NCBI GenBank assembly: GCA_026214975.1
Contig: JAOBSW010000762.1
Span: 1-64,000 of the forward strand
Source: Gentiana macrophylla
Taxonomy: Eukaryota; Streptophyta; Magnoliopsida; Gentianales; Gentianaceae
Direction: 5' to 3'
Length of the DNA stretch: 64,000 nucleotides
Every line of letters starts with the position of its first letter. The first letter of the stretch is position 1. Both the position numbers and the translations under genes were made by a program. Positions 23,700 to 36,299 of the stretch are shown piece by piece. The notes beneath the pieces are model-generated. The model had not been told where the DNA came from and did no database searches. It worked only from the letters and a program-made list of their open reading frames with translations.

Positions 23700-26600
23700 A
23701 CCACTATGGACCCAAGCAGATTTGGGTACTAAAATGCATTAACTTTGTTTTGTAGGGTGTGCGGTACTTTGTGGTGGATGTTCGGACACATGACAAAGAA
23801 TAAGCAACTTTATCTTACAAACTTTGTGGCAAAAGATGGTTCAAGAGGTGAATTTTGGCAACAAAAATACACAGCTATACAAGAGGATATGGCACACTTA
23901 TCGAGAAATGGACTTACAATCAAGAATGTTGCATATGTGGAAGAATTTGGACTACAACTTTGAGCCTTTGGACAATTACGTGATATGGGATACAAGGTCA
24001 CTTTTGACAAAAACAATTGTATTGTCATTAGTGAAAGAGGTGATCAAGTTGTACTTCTTTGGTAGAAGCAGCAGAGAACATGTATGTTGTGGATTGGTCT
24101 CTCTGCGAGTTCGAAACACTGCTGATTGTACATACCAAATCCGAACTCAATTGGTTATGGCACAAGAAGTTAAATCATCTAAATTTTGATGATATTAATC
24201 GATTAGTGAAGAAGAAGTTAGTGGTTGGTTTACGAGATCACATTCAAGAAGGATGCTATACGTGATGCATGTCGGCCAAGGTAAGCAGAGATAAAGACAA
24301 GTTTCAAGTCAAAGACTAAACAATCAACTAACAGTGTTGGAGCTTATGCACATGGATCTTTTGGACCAATAACTCCAACAAGTGTGAATGAGGAAAGAAA
24401 TACACCTTAGTGGTTGTGGATGATTTTCTAGATACACTTGGGTGATATTCATGAACAAGAAAAGTGAGACACTCCAAAGCTTGCCTAATCTTTTGAAGAG
24501 ATTACAAAATGAGAAAAGTTTAATGATCATAAAGATTAGATCGGATCGAGTCTTGAATTTCTCAACAAAGTTATAAGAGAATATTGTGAGCGAGAATGAT
24601 GTACTTCATCAACTTCTGCTTCTTTGGTACACCTCGACAAAATGGGGTTCTTTGAAAGAAAAAGCAGGACATTAAAAGGCGGGAAGAACAATGATTTGTG
24701 AAGCATTGCTACGAAAGATATTGGGTTTTGAGCGATAAATCTGACTTGCTATACACAAAATAGAACATCAGTAAACAAGAAGCTGCTGAAGACACCTTAT
24801 GAGATATGGAATGGAAGGATACCTAATATATCCTATTTTCACCCATTTGGAAGCAAATGTTTTATTCTAAATCATAAAGTTCATTTGAAAACATTCCAAC
24901 CAAAATCAGATGAAGGAATTTTCTTAGGATATTCTTGATCGTGAGCATTGAGTCTTGAACAAAGAACAACTGAAACATGAAGAAACAATCAATGTTGTGT
25001 TTGATGAACCTAAGTTTATTGGTATGGAAGATAAAGTGTGAACTCTTTGAAAATCAACAAATCAACGATCCAGTTGTGTTGAAGTTTTGGAAAGATTCAA
25101 TGACTTAAAAGTTTACGATCTGCCTGCTTTGAACATCCTGTGACAATATTCTTGATGCAACAAGCTGAAGCGGTTCAAGGATCTGCTGCGACCCCCTGTA
25201 GTAGAAGAAACTACAATGAGACCTACTGAAGATGATATTCACGAAAATCAAAATAACCAAAATCCACAATGGTTAAGGAATCACCCTTTGAACAAGTAAT
25301 TGGCAATGTCTGACAAGGTGTGAGGACTAGAAGACAAGCTGGAAGCAATGTTTACTTGTTTTCTATCACAAATGGAACCCAAAGTTGTTGAAGAAGCAAT
25401 TTGAGATCAGTTGGATAATTGCTATGCAAGAAGAATTAAATGAATTTGAAAGAAATCAAGTTTGGACACTAGTTGAAAGGCCAAGTCATGCAAATATCAT
25501 TGGTACTAAATGGGTATCTGAGAAATAAACTTGATGAATCTGGTACCATTGTTAGAAATAAGGCGGACTAGTTGCAAAGGCTATTCTCAGCGAAGGAATA
25601 GATTTTGATGAGACTTATGCACTGTTGCAAGATTGGAAGCTATCAGTTATTTTTGGCACATCTTTGCATACAAGAACTTCAAAGTATATCAAATGGATGT
25701 CAAGAGTGCATTTTTGAATGGTATCTAGAGGAGGAAGTGTATGTTCGACAACCTCTTGGATTTGAAGTTAAAGATCAAGAAGATAAAGTGTATAGACTCA
25801 ACAAAGCACTTTATGGATTGAAACAAGCACCAAGAGCATGGTATGAGACTCTATCTCAATTCTTGGTGGACAATGGTTTTACAAAAGGGACCATTGACAA
25901 GACACTTTTTGAGAATCGAGTGAAGGGGACTGACACCCTGTGGTACAAATTTATGTGGATGACATAATTTTTGGTTACGAGAATGATTTACTTTGTGAAA
26001 AGTTTGCAAATCTAATGAAGAGCAAATTCCAAATGAGTATGATGGGAGAAATGAATTACTTCTTGGGATTGCAAGTTAAATGATTGAAAGATGGAATCTT
26101 CATTCATCAAACCAAGTATACCAAAGAGTTCTTTGAAGAAATTTGGTATGGAAAGCAACACTAAGAGCTCAACTCCTATGAGTACAAACATCAGATTGGA
26201 TGAAGATAAAGAAGGCAAAGATGTTGATCGGACTTCTGCATGAGGAAGGATGATAGGCGTCTCTTTGTATCTCCTTGCCAATGAGACTGATATATCCTTT
26301 CTTTGTAGGTGTTTGTGCAAGATTTCAATCAAACCTAAAGAAAGTCATTTAGAGTCTTTGTCAAAAGAGTTCTTAAGTATCTAAAAGAGACTTTGGGAGT
26401 AGAATATGGTATTCCAAGGAAGGAAGCTTCAAGGTAATATCCTACTCAGTTACGATTATCTTTGGATGCAAGATTGATAGAAAAAGCACCTCGGGGAACA
26501 CACATCGAGTTAATGGGAAATAAGTGGTCTCTGGTTTAGTAAAAGCAATTCTATTTCAACTTCCACTTCTTGAAAGTGAATACATTCTTCTTTGGAAGTT

Positions 26601-26940
26601 CTTTGTGCACAAATACTATGGTTAAGACAACAATTAAGGGATTATGGAATTGAAGAAAGGAAATTCCAATCATGTGTGACAACACAAGTGCAATTGCAAT
26701 CACGAGAAAATCTGTTTTGCATTCAAGAACCAAGCACATTGATGTGAGACATCATTTTATAAGAGATCATGTTGAAAAGAAAGATGTGGTGGTTCTATAC
26801 ATTCTCTTGAAGATCAACTTGCTTTGATATTTTCACTAAGCCACTTGATAGTGAAAGATTTGCCAAATTAAGAATTGAACTTGGAATTATAAAGATTGGT
26901 GATATTGACATGTATCTTTGGAATTCACCAAGGGATTAGT
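23700..26940 (+). pseudogene. SIRE pol: protease, integrase, RT, RNase H
   Basis: Protease: a GCS..HMT active-site remnant at about 23775-23805. Integrase: the pre-integrase WHKKLNHLNFDDINRLV (24155-24205), then an HMDL core start near 24350. RT: WTLVE near 25464, GTKWV near 25503, KVYRLNKALYGLKQAPRAWY (25786-25845) and the YVDDIIFG site at about 25955 in a shifted frame. RNase H: SRTKHIDVRHHFIRDHV at about 26715-26775. This Copia order (IN before RT) is clear. Frame slips are frequent throughout, so no full-length polyprotein can be read. Confidence 0.8.
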
Positions 26941-27557
26941 CTTTGCTATGTTGGGTGAGCTCACTTAGCGATTAGTCATTGGTATCAACAATTCCATGTA
27001 CTTTTGTTTGAACAATTGAGCAAATGAGGTTGCCAAGGGTTGGTCTTTGTCATGTTGGGTGAGCTCACTTGCGGATCGAGTCATTGGTGTTAAACTTCAT
27101 CTTGTTTTATCAATTGAACAAAACAAGGAGAAAACAAGGATCGTGAGTCACTTTGTCGTGAATTTGCTTTGAAGCACATTATCGGTGACTGCTTGAGCCC
27201 ACCTATTTGAGGATACCTTCTTTGAAGGAACTTTACTCGGTCAAAGTTATTAAGGTCAAAAAAGCGATTTGGCGGGATATTTATTTTATCCATTATTACC
27301 ACAGTTAAACCATCCAGCGGATTTACAAGCGTTATGGTGGAGTAATGGGCCACGTGTCAAGGCAGAATTTATTCAGATTAATCGTGGTTACCTCGATATG
27401 CGTGCAAAAGGCGAGTTTCAACTACCCCTTTGTCTATATATTGGACTATCACTCGTGAGAATCGTCACTTGCAAATCTGCTTTATCAACTGCAATCGTTA
27501 CCTTTGTGTGAACACAGTTTAAGATTCAATCTTCTTCATCTCATTCTTCTCATTAAA

Positions 27558-30500
27558 ATGGCGGAAAAAGTTGATGTACAAATTGAATCAAGCCAAAGTG
27601 TTAGAGGTTTTGTTGAAGATGCAAAAGTAGCTGGCGGCCATTAACATTGGTCGAAGAATAAGGAGGTATGTCGGTGCGGAAAATGTGTTAAACATAAAAG
27701 CTGGACACAATTTCTTATACAAATGTTGTCGGTTTACGGAGAAACATTCAAATAAAGGAAGGAGGCTGAAGCATTTAAGGCTAACGTAAATGGGCAAGAA
27801 ATTGAAGTTTCCCCAGTCTGCTTTGAGGAAGTTTTGGATTTGTTGAAGTGGTGGGCGGCTCTGTGAATCTGAAGCAATGGGATTGGACAAATTGGCGTTT
27901 GTAGATCAGATTAAGGCAGATGAGAAATCAAATCCGTTCAGGCATCAGCTGCAAACACATTGGTATTGAATACTGATCTGCTTTGAGCAAGCTCATTTCA
28001 AAGAACATACTTGGGCTAGCTGGCAGTATGGACACTCTATCAGGACCCAAGATAGAGTTGATGATTATCATCTGTAGGAGCATGAAGTTTGATTGGGCCA
28101 GGTACTTTATTCATTATATGAAGAAAGTGGCCAGGAAGAGAGTTTAGGGAAGAGAGAAGTCAAGGCTTTGCCCTTAGGATTAATGGTCGGACTCTGCTTT
28201 GAATCATCTTGGAATTCTGATGCTTTGTGTGGATATTAATCGGTCTAGATACAAGAAGGAGATTGATTATGCAATTCTGGACTTGATGATGATGAAGAAA
28301 TTCTTTGGAGAAGCTGCTTGATGATAATGATGATGGAGATGATGGTGATCTTGGTGGTGGCGAGGTTAACCAAACTAAGAAGATTTCCATCAAACTCTTT
28401 GCACCAAAGAAAAGCTATTTGGAAAGAGGAAGAAAGTCTTGATGTTAGAAAGACTACTGAAGTCTGAAATCAAAAAGAACAAGAAAGAAGCAGCACTGAT
28501 TTATTTGAGTCTGCTTTGAGGTCAAGTGGAGGTTCTGACCTGCTGTGTGGCTTCAAAAAAAGCTGTTGGTGAAATTTTTAGAGAACATGAAGGAAGCAAG
28601 TAGAAAAGAAAATTGACTAGAAAGATGATGATGATGAACCCCTATCCAAGAGGATGAAGGAAGTTGCCAAAAGAAGAAATATGGCAAGGGAAAGAGTTAA
28701 AAAATTTGGAGGCACAGAGGGCCCAAGAAGAAGCATCGATAGAAGAGGAAGAAGAAATTTGTTGAAAGTGAGCCTCTAACTATCATTCCACCAGGTTGTT
28801 ATCGGTGATTCCTCCAATGAAGAAGTTATCAAGTCCCGCGATCTTTGAGCAGGTTGTTTTTGAGCAATCTGCAGAGGATCTCAGCAATGATCACGACACA
28901 CGAGCTCTTTGTAGTATCCTTTGAAGAACCACTGACAAACTCACGAACTGAACTCTTGTGGTGGTTGAAGAGGTGATTGGAGACTTGGTTGAAGACCACG
29001 CAAATTTGGCAATAGTTCGGGGGGAAGAAGCGGTTCTTTGCTAACCCTGGCGATGAGCATGTAAGTCAGGGGAACCAAGTGTGATCTGAGATGGAAGTAG
29101 TAGGTACAAATGCACATTCACGGACAACTCTTGACTTTCAAACATCTGTAGAAGAAACCATGGATACGCTTGTTGGAACCTTTGGAGGTCAACAAGCTCT
29201 GGAGCTGCTCCCAGGAGATCTTTCATGCCATTTGAAAGGCATGCAAAAAGAGCAAGAAAAGCGAAGAGTATGTGGATCCCAAACTTGACAAATTTCTTGA
29301 TTATTTCCAATGGAAGTTTGGTTTCTATAAGAGACAAAAGCCAATTTCTTGAACCAATAGCGAGATCTTGAAGAATGGGCTTTTGGCAAGCGGGAGTGGA
29401 GAACTTGGTGGATCGATTGATACAACCTTGCCGCAATCAAGATTGATGGATTTATTTGATGAGCAGAGAAGGATGAGGTATCAAATTTAAAGATCCAAGA
29501 GATGGTCGATGATTCTTCCTCATCATCGGATAGTAGAGGAGACTTTCCTCTGGACCGGGAGAATCAAGTGGGGCTGCAGCGGCACATGAATCATCTGTAC
29601 TGTGATCCACTAATCTTGGTAAGTCTCTGAGGCGGTGATTTGGAGATGGATGGATGAGGATCTCTGAGGATCTCACCATGGATGATCTGGAGGCATTGAT
29701 CAATGAAGGCATTACTCACGAGTCTTGGTAGGTGGTGATGAACCAAGTACATTCCATGTTGTAGAGCCTCTTTGCACAATCGATCTTTGGGACAGAGTGA
29801 GGATTTGGATGGAGAAAAGGTTCTTGATTTTAATGAACCTAGTGCGGCTCTGAAGAGTCAATTGAATATCAAGACGGATTTGACATTGAAGGCACTCGAC
29901 TAAAAGCGCCATCATCCTGCACAAGATTGGTCATCTTTGAAGGTTTCCAAGTGGATAATACCAATATATTCAATCCACGAGGAAGTTGAAGAGGAGAGTG
30001 CAGAGTTCTTTGGGATACAAGCGACACACTGGACAAAGGTTGGAACATGAGAGTGCAGTCTTTGAGTCTCAAGCGACACTGGACAAAGGTTGGAACTGAT
30101 TTGGGTTTGGAGGAAACCACATTCTTTGATGAAAGGCTTTGTAGTGGAACTCTTTGGAGCCAAGGCCCCTTTGTAGGGAAGGATAGTCGTGACTGCATTA
30201 ATGAGGATGGCAATTGGCTTTGGACTATAACTCTGATGATGAAGAATTACAAATTTTGGAGAAGAAGAAGTTGTTGAAGAACACGCACAAGATCCTATCC
30301 TTGAAGATGTTCTTGGTGCAATGGTTGAGAAGGACCTCCCCTGCTTTGGGAGAGATATGAGTAGAGCTATGGTCATCGGCCCGAGACAATGAGGCACAAT
30401 ATAGAGTTGAGGAGCTCTTGATGGATCTCTTGATGATAGAATGGCGATGGAGTGCCAATTGAAGTTGTCAATGAGTTAAGAAGCTGTAAGAAATGACATG

Positions 30501-31496
30501 CAACGATTAAGAACTCAATTGGAATGAGCAAACAGAGATTTGAAGAAGCTGCTTTGAAGATGGTAAATGATAATAGACAATCTCTTGTCTGATTTGCTTC
30601 AAACTTTGCATCTACTCAAAATGCAATGAATAATTTGATACTAGATGTCAAGGGTATCAAAGTTGGAAATACTGACCAAAGACAAGTTTCTAAAAGATCA
30701 ACTTGTCTCTATACATGAGAAACTTGACAAGCTTCTTTGAAGCTCCCAAACTTGCTTTGAGCTTTGTTCTTTGCACAACAACTGCTATGCACGATCCCAA
30801 ACTCACCGAAAGGATCAGCAGACCGGAGGAGACCACCGCAATCAGGATTACTTCACTTGATACTAGAACTGGAGCAGTGGCGGGTCAATTACACGAGTGA
30901 TAGTATCACAGAAGCTATTCATGGCCTCATCTCACGTTTTGTTGATGATGTCACTAAGGGAAGAGGGCCAATCAATTGCACTGACAAGGGAGGTCGCTAG
31001 ACTCTTTGCACGCAGAAGAGATGGGTGATGATACAAATGCTTTTAGGCAACTTTGCACTGGCGCAGATTGCAACTCACTGAATGATCTCTATCACAAGTA
31101 CAAGAAAGAGTTTCATAATGAAGGAGACCCTATCGTGACATGGGATTTCATGAAGGTCTTAACTCCTTCTTGAGTTTGAAGTTTTGGGAGGCAAGGATTA
31201 AAGCCTTAAGAGCAAATACCAGAGGCAGAAGAAGTAGTAGAGGTGAAAAGGTGCTGCCAATTACAAAAGCAAAAGATTCACTGAATGAATTTAAGGAGCT
31301 GTATATGAAGTTTGGCTTCAGGGTGAATCAGATCAATCTTGTCCTGCCTGAAGCATGGAATTGGTGGAAACAAGTCAATTCTTATATTGACTTTACACTT
31401 ATTGAGAATGAATGGATGGTTGAAATGATAGAAGAGATCAGAGCCTATCAAGAGCAAGCTGAGAAGGCTAGACAAGAAAGAGAGAAGAGACAATAG
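27558..31496 (+). pseudogene. SIRE third-ORF (env-like) region
   Basis: Starting at the ATG at 27558 (MAEKVDVQIE) and running to a stop at 31494-31496, this nearly 4-kb tract sits where SIRE elements carry an env-like ORF. The only long open part is the C-terminal 118 codons (31140-31496), rich in charged residues and ending in an Arg/Lys/Glu helix likely to form a coiled coil. Other parts are acidic or lysine-rich. I see no convincing signal peptide, fusion peptide or membrane anchor, so an envelope function is not supported here. Confidence 0.5.
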
Positions 31497-31638
31497 ATCA
31501 GCTACTTATCACTGTTTATCTTTGCTGTATCTAGTTGTAATAACTGTGAACAAATATTTATAATGAGAATTGACTGAATTTGTTCTGTTTGTGTTTTTAT
31601 CTTTTTGCTTTCCTTGATTAGGTGAGGTAGTGGCATCA

Positions 31639-31657
31639 TCACCAAAAAGGGGGAAAT
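31639..31657 (+). other. Polypurine tract of the SIRE element
   Basis: AAAAAGGGGGAAA sits directly before the right LTR (31658), as expected for the plus-strand primer of a Copia element. Confidence 0.75.
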
Positions 31658-33364
31658 TGTTGGACTTATTTCTTAGTTTTGATGATGAGTGCCATACTAA
31701 TTTGTTATAGTGCAAAGGCAAAAAGATGTCTAGATAAAATGTATAGGTTTATTAGAGTTTGATTCATAAATAGGTTTGATCAAACAAGCAATTGTAAAAT
31801 CTTCTTGATCGTTTATCATTAGATGATCCAGATCGATAGGGTAGATAGGTCGATGGCGAGTGCAACCTCTCAAGATCAAGGCCAAAGGCGAGGGTTCAAA
31901 CTCAGTAAATGAAGGCTAAGGGATCAAACTTAGTATTTAATGTCAAGGATATGGAATCAGTATCTAGGCAAGTCTGTGATGACCTAAATTGACTACATAT
32001 ACCTTGTGTAGAAGGTCTAAGTTCCACAAGTTGGATGATGTTTGGAACTTAGTTATATTCAAAATGATGTAATCTAACTTCACAAATAAAAGTTGGATAA
32101 ATAGAATCAGCTGCATTATATTTTACAGACAAAAATATGATATTCAGCAGATCGATTGGTTTCTACAAACAGACTAATGAACTCTTGATATATGCCTCGA
32201 TTAATTCAAGATTATTGGGAAGTTACATGGATAAGAACACCAACTACCTCGACTTATCAAGCAAATCAAAGGTGAGATTAAAAAGGCGTTGGGATGATCC
32301 ATATTTTTATCCATTGGATACAAGTCAAAGGGTGGATAGGCTGCCTTTGTCAAAAAGTAATCTGGCGATTGTCGATCCTATGAATAGTGATGAGAATGCG
32401 GTGAGGATGGGACAAATACAAGGAACGGTCACATTTGAATTTCAAATTCAAGTCACATGCATTCCTACCTATAAATAGAGGACTTTCAACTCAAGAAGAA
32501 AAGGATGAATTTTTGGGAATAAACTTCAAGTGATAACATTGAGCTGAAAAACACCTCTTTGAACTTCTCGGGCTTAAAGTTCTTGATCTAGTTATTTTCT
32601 TCAAGTGCATTCACGTGTTTAAGTGCATCAAGCATACACACTTGAAGGCGCAAGCTGCTGATTATATCATCCTAATCAATTTCTTTGAAATTGAATCATT
32701 TACTTGATTCATTCTTTATTTTATAAAGAACCTGCTGAAGACAGTGAAGCATCTGTTAGGTGTGAAAGACTGTTGGTTTGTGGTGGAGCTGGTGAAGAGG
32801 CAATTCTACCCTTCAAGGACCAAAGTGGAAGACTCAGAGCAAACAATCCTACTGTTCTAGTTTTCGGTTTGTGAAGCCATAGTTATTGGTGAAGGACAAG
32901 CAACCTAGGATTCTTTGTAACAGAGATAACTCAAAGATTACTAGTGAATTTCCTCCAACATCACAGGAGAAGAGTGGACGTGCGAGATTACATCACCTGG
33001 AACCACTATAAAAATCTCTCTATTTACTTATTGCATTTACTTTGCGACTTAGTCATTATCCATATCAACTCTTTGAATCTAGCAAGCGAAATCACACACA
33101 TACATTCATCGAGTATCTAATACTTAGTAACATATTTAACAACAAGTAACAAGGCTTAATTTTGATATTATTCCATTTGCACAAATTCAGCAGAAGCTCG
33201 AATCGTCGGTGAGACTACATTTATCGGCCAGGTCTGAGGTCTCAAAGCAGATCATCAAGTATCAAAGAGTCTTTGAAGTTCTGCACTTGTTAACTCCAAA
33301 GTTTTAAGTGTTACGTTTATTCACCCCCCCTAAACTTAACTAAAGCCTTTTCAAGGGACCAACA
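31658..33364 (+). repeat. 3' LTR of the SIRE element
   Basis: 1707 bp, one base longer than the left LTR. It has the TATA box at 32470-32478. It keeps CAG and CTG steps where the left copy shows CG, CTT or TCTTG. It is followed at 33365 by Athila RNase H sequence and not by a repeat of the left flank. Confidence 0.92.
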
Positions 33365-33387
33365 GTATCCAACGTAGTAAGCACGGT

Positions 33388-35053
33388 TTAGCATCTTTCT
33401 TTGTCATTAGATTTCAAGCAAGCGGCGTGATCACCCACACAAGAATCGCAAAGACCCAACAAGTAACTACGAAATTTGTCCATAGCGAAGACTACGGCCA
33501 ATAATTCCTTTTCAGTTGTGGTATAGTTTACTTGAGTAGGGTTTAGTGTGTGACTGGCGTAAGATATGGGCTGGAACTTTCCCTTTATTCGTTGTCCTAA
33601 GACTGCACCAATAGCGTAGTTGGATGCATCACACATAAGCTCGAAGGGTAGATTCCAGTCAGGAGAGATAAGAATCGGTGCAGAAATCAACTGACTTTTA
33701 AGCTCCTCAAACGCTTGCTTGCAACTATCATCAAAATTAAAAACATCATCTTCTTTGAGTAGGGTAGATAGGGGCTTGGCTATCTTGGAAAAGCCTTTAA
33801 TGAATCTCCTATAAAAACCGACGTGTCCAAGAAAACCTCTCACTTCACGCACATTACTAGGCAAACTCATCTTCTCTATAGCCTCCACTTTTGCCCTATC
33901 TACTTCCATACCTTTGGCTGAGATCTTGTGGCCAAGAACTATTCCTTCATCTACCATAAAATGGCACTTTTCCCGCTTTAGGACTAAGTTCTTTTCCACT
34001 CGTTGGGATAAAACACCGGTCAAGATTATCAAGACAATCATCGAAGGATTGACCAAAGATCGAGAAATCATCCATGAATATCTCCATACACTTTTCAACC
34101 AGCCCATCAAAGATTGCCAGCATACACCTTTGGAATGTAGCTGGGGCATTGCAGAGACCAAATGGCATTCGCCTGTAAGTGAAAGTACCATAGGGGCAGG
34201 TGAAAGTCGTCTTTTCTTGGTCGACTGGATCTATGGGTATCTGGAAATATCCCGAATATCCATCAAGGAAACAGTAGAATGCATGTCCCGCCAGACGCTC
34301 TAACATCCGGGTCAATGAAAGGAAGGGAAATGATCTTTCATTGTAACTTCATTGAGTTTTCGTGAGTCGATACTGCACTCATAACCCGTTACTAGCCTCA
34401 ATTCTATTTCTTCACCCTTTTCATTCTTCTCGATAATAATTCCTCCTTTCTTAGGAACTACTTGAGTAGGGGACACCCATTCACTGTCAGCAATTGCACA
34501 AAATAATACCCATGTCCAAAATCTTGATAATCTCCTTCTTAACTACTTCTTGCATGTGAGGGTTGAGCCTCCTCTGGGGCTGTCTAACACACTTGGCACC
34601 CACTTCAGTTTTAATCTTGTGCATGCATAAGTCAGGAGATATCCCTCTGATGTCTCCCACTTGCCAACCAAAAGCTTTCTCATTCTTTCTCAAAATGTTT
34701 AACAGTTTCATCTCTTCCAACCGGGATAGCTTGGCAGAAATAATCAATGAAAGCTTGTCACCTTCTCTCAAGAAAACATATTTCAGATGCTTAGGCAACG
34801 GCTTCAGTACCAGATCTGTAGGGGGTTCTTCTAAACTCGATCTAAGATCTCCACTTTTCAACTCAACATCACTGAGTTTACTTAGTGGTCCTACTGCTAA
34901 AGCTTCTCCTTTCAACGAAACTTTATTAAACTCAGCTTCTAATTGTTCTAGATTCACCCAAACATGATTATTCAAATTTTCAACTAATCGCTCATATTCA
35001 GTCTCAACAGCCATGACTTGCTTTTCCATGTAATCATTAATGTCATCTGACAT
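33388..35053 (-). pseudogene. Athila RT and start of RNase H, truncated copy
   Basis: The RT linker (KPLPKHLKYVFL, near 34800) leads to RT with FYCFLDGYSGYFQI (34270-34230), FGLCNAPATFQ and the catalytic MDDFSIFG (34080-34055). RNase H follows with CDASNYAIGAVLG (33640-33600). The end of RNase H is scrambled compared with the other copy: at 33420-33470 CAGCAT, CAGT and CTGCAG become CGGCGT, CC and CGCAAAG. The domain stops at the junction with the SIRE LTR. Confidence 0.78.
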
Positions 35054-35292
35054 ATCCTTAATGGAGAAGCCGGTTGGATACTGTAGCTCACCTCCTGATC
35101 ACCGACTCGTATGGTCACTTGCCCACCTTCACAAGTCAATGAGGGCTCTCACAGTCAGAAAGAAAAGGTCTTCCAAGTATCAAGGGGACATTCTCATCCT
35201 TTTCTATGTCTAGGACGTATCACCAACCGGAAAAGTAAATCTATCAATTTGAACTAATACGCCCTTTAGTATCCCCAGCTTTCTTGAAAGAT

Positions 35293-35784
35293 CTATCGTA
35301 ATTGTAGGTTCATGGTCGTGGGTTCTAAAAGATCATTCAATCCAAGCTGTTTACATACAGACAATGGCATCAGACTTATGGATGCACCCAGGTCACATAA
35401 AGAGTTTGGGAAGACTAGGCCTCCCATCAAACAATGTGAGCACAAATTTCCCCAGGTCACCCTCTTGATTGGTAGATCTTCATAACTTATCATAGAGCAA
35501 TCCTCACCAATCAACCGATCCATGTCTTCTAACTTCTTCTTAGAAGAAACAACATCCTTGATGAACTTTGTATACTTAGGCATCTCAACCAAAACATTAG
35601 ATAATGGAAGATTTACCTGAGTATTTTTAAGAAGATTAAGCACTTTTTCATACTTTTTGTCTTCATGCAAGGAGATGTTGCTTTTTCTCGGTGGAAATGG
35701 TAGTTTCTTTAAATCACTCTCAAAAAAGACTTTCTTCGAGGATAAACTGACAGCTTTATCTTCCAAATCTTTCCACCTCACCAC
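35293..35784 (-). CDS. Athila protease region, truncated copy
   Basis: An open frame of 163 codons holding the Athila-type aspartic protease site. The active triad appears as DLGASISLMPLS (near 35395-35360) in place of the retroviral D-S/T-G. The same substitution occurs in the other Athila copies in this window and is known in the family. Upstream the frame contains a Lys/Leu-rich spacer with PKYTKFIKDVV. Confidence 0.72.
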   Translation of the reverse strand: MVRWKDLEDKAVSLSSKKVFFESDLKKLPFPPRKSNISLHEDKKYEKVLNLLKNTQVNLPLSNVLVEMPKYTKFIKDVVSSKKKLEDMDRLIGEDCSMISYEDLPIKRVTWGNLCSHCLMGGLVFPNSLCDLGASISLMPLSVCKQLGLNDLLEPTTMNLQLR

Positions 35785-36299
35785 TTTCTCACTTCTTTTA
35801 CTAGTCAGGATCCGCCACCGACTCTCACTTGATTCTTCATTTCTCGAGGATCACCACCGAGTACTCTCTTCGCAAGAAAAGGGAACATGGGTGCTCGATT
35901 TCCCTCTTGCCTCATCATGGCGCGTGAGGGTTAGTGGTTTCCCGGTTGAGGGGACCTTTAAGTTGAGTACCGATCTCGAGATTCATGGCATCGGCCTCTT
36001 CTTTACAATAGGAATTGAAGGAACTAGGTCAGTGCACCGCCATGATTCAAATCGGTCCGAGCTACGACCACCCTTAGGATTTTTCTCCGTAAAGTCGGGC
36101 AACCGCCCGAGGGTCCTGGAAGCTAGTTGGCGAGCCATTTGCCCTATCTACCTCTCAAGACTCTTTATTGTGCTCGAAGGGATTGATATTATTATTCTCG
36201 CTCCTCCGGTTTAGCTTTAAGATCATTAGAGTGAGAGGGGCCTTGAGAGTTCTGAAAGTTCTCATGGGATGGTTTGGTGGAATGATTCTCAAACGCAGG

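Larger units (their letters stand above)
19641..33364 (+). mobile_element. Full-length SIRE/Maximus Ty1/Copia element (13.7 kb)
   Basis: Two LTRs of about 1.7 kb (TGTTGGACTT...CCAACA) flank gag, pol in Copia order and a long extra region downstream of RNase H, the layout of SIRE/Maximus elements. A polypurine tract precedes the right LTR. The five flanking bases differ (TGCTG left, GTATC right), so no target duplication supports a simple insertion. Confidence 0.88.

Noticed and set aside
33914..34303. 129-codon plus-strand frame inside Athila
   Set aside because: Exact antisense shadow of RT on the minus strand; no motif of its own.
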